In this document: in pieces, positions 32,576 to 44,637 of the stretch | Layout: each line of letters starts with the position of its first letter | Position numbering within the stretch: position 1 is the first letter of the stretch | NCBI RefSeq assembly: GCF_022682495.2 | Contig: NC_071397.1 | Coordinates: forward strand, 33,185,427 to 33,249,426 | Direction: 5' to 3' | From: Desmodus rotundus | Lineage: Eukaryota; Chordata; Mammalia; Chiroptera; Phyllostomidae | Length of the DNA stretch: 64,000 nt | Translations under genes and position numbers: made by a program | The notes under the pieces: model-generated | Databases searched by the model: none | What the model saw: only the letters and a program-made list of their open reading frames with translations | What the model was told of the DNA's origin: nothing

Positions 32576-33844
32576 TTTTCACTATATTAAAATAAATGCT
32601 TATTAAATGAATGAATGAATTCTTTTAATCTTATAGGAGCCTAATCTGGCAATTGAGCTCACAGTAACCTGCTGGGCGGACAGCCAGAAAGCAAGGACAC
32701 GGGCAGGGGCAGGGCCAGAGCCCAGGCAGGGGCACAGAGGACCTGTGTGCCAGTGGCATGAAAGCAGGAAGATGACTGGCTTTAGTAGGTAAGGATGGGA
32801 CAATATCTTAAGATGATGGAGCAAAGTCATGAATGAAAGAATGGTGATGTCATGGGAACATTGCGGAAGTAGGCAGGCAAGCCAGTTTTAAGGGAGTATG
32901 ACAAAATGGCTTTAGAACATGCCTTATGATATGATCAAAATCTTAGGGTTTTTTCCCTCTAGTAAAGAAAGTTTATTGTTAACTTCTATTATGTTAATAA
33001 AATTAAAAATAGTTTCTCAGATTCAAATACAGATTTTTTTTTTGAGAGAGAGATGTATCATTTCTTTAGGATTTTGCAAACTGAAAAACTACTAGAGTCA
33101 CATTTGCACTCTCTGTGACAAGTAGTTATTCAAAGGGAAAACGACAGTATTGTTGTTCCTTGGCTCGCCTGCAAGCTTGTTCATGGGTGGCTGAATACAT
33201 AACACTGCATGTGATACAAAAAGCATCTGGGAAATGCTTAAACAATTTTCTCCATCCTCCCCCTGTCTATCTGCTGCCCAAGTATTGGACTCATCAAGCT
33301 GAAAGTACACGAAGTCCTCACTCACTGTTTAAATTAAGAAAATCATTTCAACTCTCACACATGGTCTAGTTAAAAAAAAAAAAAGTTTTATTTATCAAAT
33401 GGCTTCTTTTCTTTCTTTTTTTTTTTTTTCTTTTCCTGATAGCAACAGCTTTGGGACAAAACCACTAACTGTCCCCATAGTAACAGATTCTAATCTCTGA
33501 TGTTAGTAACACCTAAGGCATCTTTATAACAGGGAGGTAGTTAGAAGACCAAGTTTTCTGAAATGAAGTCTTGCGCCTTTATTGCTGCTTTACTACCGGT
33601 GAGGATGAAGTTGAAATGTCTGGTTTTGCATTTTTTAGCACAGCCCCATGTCATTCAGATGTTCACACTGGCGCGAAGGTGGTCTCAGCTGATCAATAAT
33701 GTGTTTCCACAATATGGGCATTGTGTGGGCTCTGTGGACGGCTCAGTGATACTCCTCCTACCTCTGCTCCATTGCAAGGCCACCACACAGCTTGAGGTGG
33801 CCCTGGCAGGTCTATGCCAATGAGTTGTACAAGCCTGCCTGCCC

Positions 33845-34005
33845 AAACGAATCACTCAGGGAGACTAAAAAACTTCTGTACTGATGTCTGAGCACCACCC
33901 TTAGAGCAATTAAATCTGATCCCCAGGGCAGGGCCGAGGCATCCGCATGTGTTTGAAGCTGCCTGGATAATTCTGATGGCCGATGAGGGTTGACAGAAAC
34001 CCATC
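33845..34005 (+). repeat. MER5A-type hAT DNA transposon remnant
   Basis: The succession 'aatcactcagggagactaaa', 'tgatccccagggcagggccg', 'ggcatccgcatgtgtttgaa', 'gcctggataattctgatggc' follows the MER5A consensus. Non-autonomous, ancient. Confidence 0.7.
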
Positions 34006-34609
34006 TAAGCCAAGCCCCCTCTGCTATTCATGAAGTCTGTGCTAAGGCATGCTGGGAACTCAACTGCCACAGGGAAGATTGAGAGCGGTCATCTAGAACT
34101 GCTAAGCAAGAAGGACTAACCACCTGTAGGGCTGGTCCTCAAATCAATGGTCCAAATGGGTTAAAATTTGGATTCTGTCTTGCCAGCAGTAATAGGGAAA
34201 ATTATCATGAGGAAACCAGCAAACTGAGGGAACGTGGGTGAGCGAGGGTCATGGAGCTGGTAAGTGGAGTGGCCAGGATCAAACCCAGGCCGGGCTCTTT
34301 CCCGAGCCTCCAGTACGCCCATTTCAGGGTTGCACCTTCAGGGAGTCTGGGTCATTGTTGCCATCAGCTTTACAGTTCAAACAGACAAAAACATGGTACA
34401 CTTTCACTTGCCAAAGGACACTCAAGATGCTATTTAGTTCTTGTTCTTGATGTTAAAACATATATCCAAAGATGAGAAAATATTGATATTTTTCTATTGT
34501 ACATACATTTAATAGATTCATTGAATACTTTCAGAGAAAGAGATAAAACTGTAAGATAGGTCTCATCTAATGATGACAGGAATTACCAGAGTTTTGGGAC
34601 TAAAAGAAT

Positions 34610-34735
34610 CTTAGAAATCAGGTAACCCACTTCCTAATTGTTCATTTATAAAATCTGAGAACAGAGCTGTTAAGGAGCTTGCTTGATGTCCTGTTTCTAT
34701 CAGTGGTGCCAGGACTAGAATCCGGGTACCAGCTG
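34610..34735 (-). repeat. MIR-like fragment
   Basis: A diverged stretch containing 'tttataaaatctgagaacag' and 'ggtgccaggactagaatccg', consistent with MIR in reverse orientation. Confidence 0.5.
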
Positions 34736-35359
34736 CCTGGTTGGTCTTCTTTCCATTATTCTAGGCACCCTATTTCTGGGCTTGTCTGTCATTAATTTTG
34801 CAAAACATGTTGGGACTCATTGCCTCACTGTCTCAAAAATGAGATTGGACTAAAGCAGTGGAAGGCTGCCACCTATCACAACATATCTGCACCCGCCATC
34901 TTTTAAAATTAAAGCAAAACAGAACTTGCCACAGATAAGCAGTGACATATGCAACTATAAGTACCGGGCCCACCCAGCCCTTACCAGCACAGCTGACAGA
35001 GCTGCTAATAAGGAGACCAGATGCCTTGGGGCCATTGATTCCAGCTCTAGAGGATGCAAGATGGGGAGGTAGCTCCAGTGTCTACTTGCTGTAGATACTA
35101 AAGCAGCACCAGAGCGGTGTCCATGTGTTCCGAGGGCAGGTGAAAGGAAAGGGCCAGCGCAGCAGCCTCCCGTCCCACGTCAGAGTCTACTCTCTTCCAA
35201 AGACCACCTCTGGGATTCCATGAGAACATTGCCACACCCTCTTTTAATCACCCCTCTCCTAAAAGTGCTTACAACTGACAGCCAACAACATCAGAAGTGC
35301 TCTGCTGGGAGGAACAGAGAACAGAAATAACAGGAACTCAAACACTCATGAAAGTCAGG

Positions 35360-35800
35360 AGGTGGGTAGCCCACAGCTGATACAGTGGCTTTGTTTCATG
35401 GAGCCCTCAGACACCCAGGCTCCTCCCATCTCATTACCCCACAGATGTGGCCTCTATTACAAGGTACCACATGGTCCAAGTTGGTTGCTCCAGCTTAAGA
35501 CATGACATAAAAATTTTCTCCAGAAAGGAAAGGTGAAGGACAAACAAAAAGATGGAGGGAGTTGGTCACATGGTGATCTCTGTCATCTTCTGAGGAAGGT
35601 TCCCATGAGCTGCTTTTTAATGATTGTGATTCTATCTCATTGGCCAGAATGTAGTCACATGGGCACATGTAACTGCAAAGGTGGCTTGACAGTGTAGTTT
35701 CTTCTGGCCACACATGTGGCCCTCTAGGACTGCAAGGTTCCATTATTACGGAAGGAGAGAAGGGATAATGGAGGTTGACCAGCAGACTCTACTACTGATA
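35360..35800. repeat. Ancient mammalian interspersed repeat, family not assigned
   Basis: Contains 'ctcattggccagaatgtagt' and 'cacatgggcacatgtaactg', a sequence block that recurs in this window near 39.16 kb ('cccattggccagaatttagt'). The block is familiar as a widespread old mammalian repeat, but I cannot name the family with confidence. Confidence 0.5.
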
Positions 35801-35999
35801 GCTAGCAATCCAGTGGTAAATATCCACTTTCTGGGGATATCTGTGCTGAGCAATCGCTAGCTAAAACACAGCTAAGCCCCATCCAAGGTGTCAGATAGTG
35901 CTGGTAACTGACATCAGATTTAGCAAGATTTTAATTGAAACTTTGACTCATTCTATTCAGTCTGGAGAACTAGCTGCCAAGCACAAAAGAATCTCCTTT

Positions 36000-37530
36000 G
36001 CACTGTTGTCTTCAGAACTCTCACCTCCTCTTAACTCCTGGCCCTCACACTTAGCATAATTTTGAGATGGTTTTACTTGAAAGAAAAACCATCCTGTGGG
36101 CTAGATGGCTTATGGAAATAGCGGGTCCCCAGAGAACAATGGGCCATGGAATCTCCATCCGATGATATCATTGCAGAGACATGTGTTTTCCCTAGCGAGT
36201 CATTTACTGCATTAAAATTTCATTTCATCTTTCCTATCATAGAGGACACTGAAAGGACTACATGACATGTTTTTTATAAACAAACATTATGCTGGAACAC
36301 AAAGAAGGCAAATAAATGCAGTTATAAATAGAAAGGAAATACAGGAAAATTTCCAGGAAAATATAGGCATTTTACAAATAACTATGACTGACCTTCTCTT
36401 GTAAAAAGATGCTTGTGCTTGTCTTAGAGACAACAGAAAAGCCACAGAAGGATAACTATATCCCCTCAGAAATTAGGAAGGCTCCTTCTAGCTCTCAGAT
36501 TACCTTGGATCCCACTTTGAGTTCATTGAAACGCAATTTAAGTATTTGTTGACATATCACAGCCTGAAGCAATGGTATATCCCAGGCACATCTAAAACCT
36601 CAGAATTCGGTTCCCTGGGTCTGAGAGATTTATGAAAGCGCCACAGATCACCTACGCTAAAATAAGTAGAATGTGTTAAAGGGGCAGGAAAAGAGATTAA
36701 ATGAATCTGAGAGGGGTCACCACTGGTATGGTAAGTATAGAGTAAAAGTCAAAGGAAGATTAACAGAAGACTGTTAAACAGCAGAAAAGCAGTTTAAAAA
36801 ATTGTCCAAATAAAAAGAGACATTCATGAAGTATAAATTGTACTTAACAATGTATTTCAATGCAATGCCCATGACAATCATTCTGACACAGGTGGAGCTA
36901 AAGTCATTTCCTCAGCATCCCAGATGAAAAAAAGCTGATGTTTAAATAGGAGGTTATACGGTCTGCTTAAAGCCACATGACTAGAAATTGGCGTTGCTAG
37001 TTCTCAAGTCCAGATCTACTGCCACAGCTGGCAGAGGAGTAACCAGCTTCTTGCTCAAGGCTCCTTCCAGCCCGGTTGTTGGTCATTTGCTGTGTCTCTC
37101 CCTAGTCGTGGCAGTCCATTCTTCCCGTCTTTTGCTAGTCCCCGGATTCAGACTCATCATTCTCCTAATGGCTTCCCCAACCTACCTCTTAGCTAGACCT
37201 TTGCAAAATGGTCCTGATAAACCTTGATGGAGCGATCCTATCAGATCAGTTTCCTGGGGACTTTTTATTCTAACAAAGTATTGAATAAGCAGGGCAGGCA
37301 ATGACACTACAAAGAGGGAATGTCAAGTATTGTGAGCTAAAACAATGGAGGAATTATTTGGGGAGAAATGGATCTTATTCAACATTTTTCTACTCCACCA
37401 TCCAAAAAAAGCTGGACTTCAACACATCTATCATTTATTTTTACATGTTGTTTTTTTCTTTAGTAACTTAGTAATACCTGACAACTACAAAACCAAAAAC
37501 CTAGTACAAGTATACTTATGATAGTCATTT
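36000..37530. other. Intergenic sequence, no gene seen
   Basis: AT-rich intergenic sequence. A possible MIR fragment lies at about 36860-36990. Nothing else is recognised. Confidence 0.5.
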
Positions 37531-37539
37531 TAAAAGCAC

Positions 37540-38174
37540 TAGTAAACTGAAAAATGCATATACTGCTGGTAGACTGTAAATTGGTACAGTTGCTTTGGAA
37601 AAGGCAAGAATTTTATCATGAAGTTAAACACACACCTACCATACAACCCAGAAATCCCAATGCTGTATATTTACCCAGGAAAATGAAAATATATGTTCAT
37701 ATAAGGACCTGTAGGCAAATGTTTATAGCAGCATTATCCGTAAGTCAAAAACTGAAAATGACTACACTGTCCGTCAAATGGATAAACACTTTCAGACCAT
37801 GCATATAATGGGCACTACTGAGACATGAATAGGAATAAACTACCGATATGTGCAACATGAATGGATCTCAGACTCATACGCTCAGCAGAAAAGGTCAGAC
37901 AGAAAGGAGTATGTGCTACATGCGATTCCATCTATATGACAGTACAGCACTGGCAAAACGAGATGGACAGGAACTAGAGCGCTGGTCTCCAGGGGCTAGT
38001 GATGGGGTAGGAGATTGGCTGCAAAGAAGAAACGGAACTTCGGGGGTGATGGAAATGTTCTGTATCATTACTGTGGTATGATTACAGGACTCTACACATT
38101 TGCCCAAATTCATCAAACTATAATTGTTAATTTTATTACATGAGTTGCTCCTCAATAAATTTAACTTTAAAAAT
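37540..38174 (+). repeat. L1 (L1M-type) 3' end
   Basis: Characteristic blocks in order: 'atactgctggtagactgtaa', 'taccatacaacccagaaatc', 'tttatagcagcattatccgt', 'aacatgaatggatctcagac', and the 3' end 'gagttgctcctcaataaatt' with an A-rich tail. 5' truncated, with a decayed ORF2 remnant. Confidence 0.88.
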
Positions 38175-39129
38175 GTATTAAAGAAAAGTGAGCTTGAGAT
38201 TATTTTGATCTCAGACCTGAGAAAAATATGTTTAAAAAAAGAATTTATTGTATTGCTATGAGAGGCACTTTGCTGCTCTCTAGAAATAAAGAGATGAAAG
38301 ACCTAGTTCATGACTTTAAGGAGCCTATAGCACAGTGGAGCGGAGAGAGGCAAGCAAAGACACTACACTGAGTACTAGGTGCATTAGTGGAGACGTGCAC
38401 TGCAGGCTGGAGCACACAATGGAGCATCTAAATCAGATTTCTGGAAAGGATGAACTCCCAGAGAGGTACCTGAGCTGAGCCAGGATGCTGTCAGTGTTAG
38501 TCAGCAAGATAAGAGAGAAGAAAATTCTTACAAAAGGAAGTAAAAAGTACAATGAGAGAGAGAGAAAGTTTTCATGGATCAGCTGTAGTTTTGAAAATTG
38601 CCGAAATGAGTAACACAATGAATAGGAGAGAGTGTAGACAATGTACCAGAAAATAAATTTCATGGCAGTGAGACATATTAAAATGTGAGTTGTTCTTTCT
38701 AAGGAAGTACAGATGATCTTGAGATTTCAGAAAACTGAGTTCATAAATAAACAGAACAGTTACATATTAAGAACATGCATTCTTTGCTTTAGCATAGTGA
38801 CCCATCAATTCTTCAGTGACTCAAAGATAAACACAGACTTTACTGTTCCATTTCTGATATGTACCACTTTACTACGTCATGTCCTGTTTACTTCAATTTG
38901 TTCATTTAATAGCTTGACTTCAGCTTTCTTCTTCCTATCGTTTTCACTTTTAAAAAAAATCAACCACACAAAAATCTGGTTGGTTGTCATACTGTATAAT
39001 TATGGGACACACAAAAATCACTTAGCATAATGTGTTACTTCATGGTACAAAAGTCCCTTCTCAAAGACACAAACAAAAACAGTACAATCTAATAATCTAA
39101 CTAAAGCATACACATCCATCTCATAAAGC

Positions 39130-39260
39130 GGGTTCCTGCACGTTATCCCACAGTACTCCTATTTCTATCCCATTGGCCAGAATTTAGTCACATGGCCATA
39201 CCCTGCTAGAAGGGATGATGAGAAACGTAGTCTTTATTCCAAGCAGTGAAGTGCCAACTT
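39130..39260. repeat. Second copy of the old repeat seen at 35.4-35.8 kb
   Basis: Shares 'cattggccagaatttagtca' and 'catggccataccctgctaga' with the block near 35.63 kb. Family not assigned. Confidence 0.5.
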
Positions 39261-41190
39261 CTAGAAATGGAAAGAATGGGTACCATAGAATAATCAGAAG
39301 TCCCTGAATCAAAGATGAGATCCTCTTATCCCTCAGATTACCAGGGCCCTAGAGACAAGACATTTCTAGTTAAAACATGAACTCTAAAATTTAGTTATCA
39401 AAAATTTCCTCTGAGCTGGAGCCATGTTTTTAACCCAGTATAAACCCTGGAGCATTGCAGACTACTTTACCAAGCACTAAGGACAGTTCCTAGCACACAG
39501 CAAGTGCTAGACAAATATTGGCTGCTAAGGTCATGGTTTCTTTGTCATGAAGCCATGAAACCTTGTAGCTACAAGAGAGATTATTTAGTCTAATCTTTGC
39601 TCCACCCCGACCCCTCACAGAGATGTGTAAGCTAGTTAAAAAGAAGGACGTGAATTTGGCAGAATAGCGCTATACAAAAGCAAATAGCATTCAAAAATAT
39701 ATTTATAAAATGGGAAAAAAGTCTTTGGTAGAGTTGTGTTTTCTTTTTAAAATATTTTTATTCCTTTAAATTCCATCTCTTAGGCCTTCCTTAAAGCTTC
39801 TATGGCAGGTTGTCTGTGAAATATGCCCCTTTGGTTCTGCCTCTATTCACTGCAGCTTTTTGAGTGAATTCCTTCTTCATTTGCAAAGGTTAAAATCTGT
39901 ATTCCTGTTTGTGACAGTGCCATAACTTTCCAAATAAAAAGTTCTGTCTGTGTGTTTATTTTCCAATTGTGGATCATTAATTTATTATAATCAGGCACTT
40001 TAGCAAATTGGCTGCATTCTTGGTAACAAAACAAAACTAGTTGCCTTTTCCAGTTTTTATCCAGTAGCCTTTCCCAAATTTGCATAACAATATATCAAAG
40101 AGAATTGGCTTTCTTTTATAAATTCAGGCTTTTATATCCAAGAATGTCACTGAAAAGTGGGTGAGAAAGTACTTTTAAATTACAGCTTTCTGTGTATGTT
40201 TTGCTGTGAATGACAGTTCAAGAATCACCATTTTGTTGTATATATAGTGTTCTATTTTGGTAGATATTTCCGGATGGCTAATTTTGCAAGACAGACCTGA
40301 GAAAACATAGATAAAATTGTTGATCTATTACTTTATTTTATTAGAAAACATCCTGGGTAATTTCCATAGCATCAAAATGCCCTGGGGGAAGAGGAATAAC
40401 CACATATTTCCATTACTTGCACTGTAATAACAAATAAATACTGGGGAGGACATTTCCATTAGTTTTAAATTTTTTAGAAAATTAAATAGAAACCAGCATT
40501 GCAATTTTTTAAGGGACAAACTATTCTGAGAAATGAATTTATAAATAGGCCAAAGATTGATCACCTGAATTATTATACAAAGGAAAACAGTTTGTCTCCA
40601 AACAACCTTAAAAAGGAGTCGATCCAATAGAAGTTGGATCGTGTTCTTTAAGATACTAATTTGTCTTTTGGGCACTCTCAGCAGAAATAAAATCTTTCAA
40701 GTGTTTCCTTATCCACTAATAAGTAAAAAGTGTCAGCAATGTTTCTGATATCTTTGTCTCACAGCTAAGCACAGTCTAAAATCAGTAACTCGAACTGTAG
40801 TCTTTTTTCCTTCCAAAGACCTCATTATCACAAGAGTGGCTCCAAGGTCTCCTTCTCTGAATAATCCTTCTCTCACCACAATCCCCTTCTTTTCCAAGTT
40901 CCTTATTCTTTCCAAGGTTAGATTGAGACCTGTGGGAAAATTGGAAGCCCAATAATCTAATGCCACCTTCAAACCATAATTTGTAAACATCTATTCAACA
41001 TACAGTGCCAGGGTGATGAAGCTGATTACCTATGAATAAAAAAATTATGTCCTTCAAAACAAGTGGATATAACATAGTACTTTAAATTATTTGGAAATTT
41101 CTCTTGAGTTGCAATTTTTTCACCCCTTCATTTATTAGTGATGAGATAAAGGGATGAAAGAACTACACCACCAGTAGTCAAATGTCCCAT
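39260..41190. other. Intergenic sequence with an unassigned minus-strand reading frame
   Basis: Mostly AT-rich. Minus-strand 40990-40733 is an 85-codon frame ending in TGA (it contains 'ALDYWASNFPTG' and 'REGLFREGDLGATLVIMRS') that I cannot assign to any protein. A further AT-rich minus-strand frame lies at 40675-40328, followed by AATAAA-containing sequence. A short L2/MIR-like end lies at 39475-39530. I do not call a gene here. Confidence 0.4.
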
Positions 41191-41198
41191 ATCTGTTA

Positions 41199-41769
41199 TA
41201 TTAGTTTGTTAGGGCTTCCATAACAAAATACTGCAGACTGGATGACTTAAATAACAGAAATTTATTTATGTTCTCACAGTTCTAATGGCTAGAAGCCCAA
41301 GACACAAGTGTTGACAGGTTTGGTTTCTCTTGAGGCCTCTCTCCTTGGCTTGCAGATGGCTGCCTTCTCACTGTGTTCACATGGTCGTCTCTGTGTGCAT
41401 GCACCTGTGTGGTGCTGTCTCCCTCCATATCCCAATCCCCTTTTCGCTTTCCCTCCTTTTCCTATAGCCATTTTCAGGGACCTTAGTGAGTTCATTGTCT
41501 TTAGTGCTCGTAACAAGGCTTTACTATCACCAGCTTTGTCTACATTTCTGCTGAAACACATTCAGGTAAGCAGATTCATTGGCTGGCTTCCCATCTCCTT
41601 TATTTATAAGGACACCAAGAATATCGGATTAGGGCCCACCCTAACAACCCCACTTTAACTTAATTACCTCTTTAAGGCCCTATTTCCAAAACTCAGTCAC
41701 ATCCTGAGGTACTAGGGGGTAGCACTTCAACATATGAATTTGGGAGAGACATAATTCAGCCCATAACCA
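41199..41769 (-). mobile_element. MLT1-type MaLR LTR (ERVL-MaLR), reverse orientation
   Basis: The plus strand begins 'ttagtttgttagggcttcca' and ends 'cagcccataac', the reverse complement of the MLT1 start. Internal blocks are 'gaggcctctctccttggctt', 'ggattagggcccaccctaac', 'taattacctctttaaggccc' and 'cttcaacatatgaatttggg'. A solo LTR with no coding capacity. Confidence 0.9.
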
Positions 41770-42499
41770 CTCCATCCTGGAATGTTAAAATCAGACAGGG
41801 AAGGACTTTATTTCAACACCTGACAACTTTTGATTACCAAAACCTAAAAGTAGCTATCTGACATAGGATTTCATACTTCACTTTTGGATTCCAAATCATT
41901 TTCTACACAAGAAAATTTGCAGAAACAAAAGGAACAGAAGATTGATTCATGAATTTACTTCTACTTGCTAAAGCCATGTCCTGAGAAGGGAGAAAAACAA
42001 AATAGTCCCTGCTTTTATTAAGAGCTCATTCTCCCTTTGTGACTTTTGCAAGCAGGTACCCCTTGAGAGACACTCTAAGGGATTTAATTTTTTTTTAAAT
42101 CACTCATTCCTTGGAAGCAACATTATCTCAAGTGTATCAATTGTGTTTTGGGCTCTAAATAATAGAAAATTTCACTAAGAGGAATTTAAACATTAAGAAC
42201 ATTTATTATCTAGCATGAAGCCCAGTACCCGGCAGTTCCAAGATGGTGAATTCAGCAGCAAAATGAAGATGCAACTGGTGATCTGCCATCTTTCCCCTCT
42301 GCCACGTCAGGAGTTGGTTTCTGTCGTCTCGTCGATGCCAGGCATCAGCTGCTCACACAACTGCACCCAGAAGCTGCAGGGGAAGCCTTTCTCCTCCAGA
42401 ATCTCTTTTCACCAAGGAGGAAAGCTTTCCCCGGAGGACTGCCCCTTATATCTTATGGTCCTCAAGGGTAGCAGAATATGAGTATGTCGTCCCAAAACA

Positions 42500-43228
42500 T
42501 GACTGTAGGATTTCAGGACAAACCACCCCAAAATATGCTGCTTTGGTTTTGATAATTTTGAGCTGCAGGCACTTGAGAAACAGAAAGAGCAGAGAGAGGG
42601 TCTCTCTAAATCCGCCTTTTCTACCTAAAAACAGATCATCCAGAAGGAACTCAATTGTCAGAAACCCCCTGTCTGGGAATTTCAGCACCAGGGAAGATTG
42701 GCTGTATCACAGGAGAAAAGAACACCAGTTGATACCACACCCAGACAAATCCTGTCGCAAACTATCATACTTCCCATCTATTCTTCTAAGGGCCCATTAC
42801 CTTTCCTAGAAATTATTTCCGCTCCCCTAAGTCGCCCAAATCTCCCCTTCCCTTTTGCTATTAAGATATTAAGATGGCATTCATTTTAAGCCTAAGCCAC
42901 AACAGTGAGCTAATCATTTAATTATTATTATTATTGATTTGAGAAAGAGAGAGAGAGAAACATCGATTTGCTTCACATACCCATTGGTTGACTCCTTCGC
43001 ATGCCCTGATGGGGCACAGAACCGAAACACGGGTGCATGGGGATGACGCTCCAACCAGCTGAGCTACTCAGCCAGGGTGGGAGCTAACCATGTTCCCTGG
43101 GCATCTCCCATGTATACATGGGAAAAACATGTTAATAAACTTGTTTTTTTTCTGTTAATCTTTTATTACAGGGATCTCAGGCAAGAACTCAGAAAGGTGG
43201 AGGGAACATTATCTTTTCCTCCCCTATA
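42500..43228 (+). mobile_element. Old retroviral-type LTR, split by a SINE
   Basis: The 3' part (43110-43228) shows an LTR-like poly-A signal (TTAATAAACTTG), 'ctgttaatcttttattacag', 'tctcaggcaagaactcagaa' and the terminal 'ttttcctcccctata'. These are features of mammalian ERV LTRs. The 5' part starts near 'gactgtaggatttcaggaca'. A bat SINE at 42916-43078 interrupts it. No internal retroviral genes are present. Family not assigned. Confidence 0.6.
42916..43078 (-). mobile_element. Bat tRNA-derived SINE, second subfamily, reverse orientation
   Basis: The minus strand starts ACCCTGGCTGAGTAGCTCAG, continues CTGGTTGGAGCGTC and ends with TGTTTCTCTCTCTCTCTTTC and an AATAATAATAAT tail. The head (GTAGCTCAGCTGG) differs from the 'GTGGCTCAGTGGATTGAG' copies, so a second subfamily is present. 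It is nested in the LTR at 42500-43228 and is therefore younger than it. Confidence 0.88.
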
Positions 43229-43449
43229 GTCCCAGCTTCCCCGGTAAAAGGAAATCCATTTCCATTGCTTTTCACACAAACACACAGCAGAAATAAACAC
43301 ATGCTAGAGAGAAGTGCTTTTTAACTAATTGCCTCACAAGGGCACCAGCCACTTCAGCAGGAATGGAATTAACTTGCAATTCCCCGGAACTTCAAAGAGA
43401 GGACTTGAGTTTATCAGCATCATTCTTGCAATGTATTCGGTAATGTTTT

Positions 43450-44000
43450 AGTGCCTTGTTCTAATTATTTATTGCTACATTAAACAAACAAACAAACATG
43501 GCTTAAAATAATAATATTTCTTTTGCTCACTGATCTTGGGCTGCATTGACTTAGCTAAGCAGTTTTCACTCAGAGTCGGGGCAGTAGCCGTCATGTCAGG
43601 AACTACTTGGGGCTGGAGTCATCCTGAAAGCTCCTTCCCTCAGACTGGCACCTAGACTGGAAGCACTCACACATCTGCAAGCTGGAACAGCTGGGGCTCC
43701 TTAGATATTTCTCTCCACCCCCCCCCCACTCTCTCAGAGGTCTCCCCACTTGGTGGCCTCAGGTGGACTTTTTACATGGCAGCTGAAGCTTCATTAGGGA
43801 GTGTCCCATGAGAAACTGTCAGAAGCTACATGGCTTGGAAGTCACACAGCGTCACTTGAGCTACATTTGTTCATCACGGCAGCCACAAGATCTCGAACCA
43901 CAACGTTCAAGGGAAGGGAATATAGACTCCACCTTCTAATAGGAAGAATGTCAAAGAATTGGTGGACATATTTTTAAATGCCATGACATACCCCCTAAAG
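43450..44000. repeat. Old mammalian repeat, family not assigned
   Basis: It begins with 'aattatttattgctacatta' and 'gcttaaaataataatatttc' and ends with 'gggaatatagactccacctt'. This is a familiar widespread mammalian repeat pattern. A poly-C run lies at 43718-43727. Confidence 0.5.
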
Positions 44001-44637
44001 GTTGCCCTCCCTGCCATCTGGACCACCTTTAATTTACCCCTGAGTCCACAGAACTTGCTTTCTTTCCATAGTCGTTTGAACCCGCAGGCCCTCATCCCCC
44101 ATCATTCTCCCTGCAGCTAATTCCCACTCTCACTTCACATACCTTCTTTCTCAGGATCAACTGTTTAGGGGAAGAGGTCATGGTCTTTGTGAAAAGGTAC
44201 CAGGACTTTTGGTGAACACCTAATTATTTTGATAAAGACAAAATCAATGCAGCTAAGACTCAGATTCTCATAACCAATGTTTCAAACAAGTAAACATATA
44301 GACATTACTTTCTCAAACAATTTTTGGTCTCGTACAAAGAAGGAAAATGCAGATATACAACTAGCAATGGGAAAGGTTATCCAACACCAATTTTGAAGCA
44401 GGGTGCAGCCAAGAGGAGGGCCCCAAGAAGGGATTTATAATGGGGTCCAGGACTCGGGGTGTCCAGGCAATATTAGAAAAATGTATGTAGGATGTCCTCA
44501 CCCCCACAGGCCTGAGCCAAGGGGGATGGAACACATGGAACAGGGCCATTCAGAGCTGTTTTGGGTAGCAAGAGCTTTGCAGCTAACCCCTGGCACAGTC
44601 ATTTAACATATCTATAACCTTTAACTGGTTTCATGGA

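Larger units (their letters stand above)
30250..33800. other. Intergenic sequence with few recognisable elements
   Basis: It holds a CTCF-like motif (31.09 kb), a MIR fragment (32.49 kb), and A- and T-runs at 33370-33384 and 33409-33432. No gene is recognised; short frames here match nothing known to me. Confidence 0.5.

Noticed and set aside
41308..41658. 116-codon plus-strand frame
   Set aside because: It lies wholly inside the reverse MLT1 LTR and has no match to a protein.
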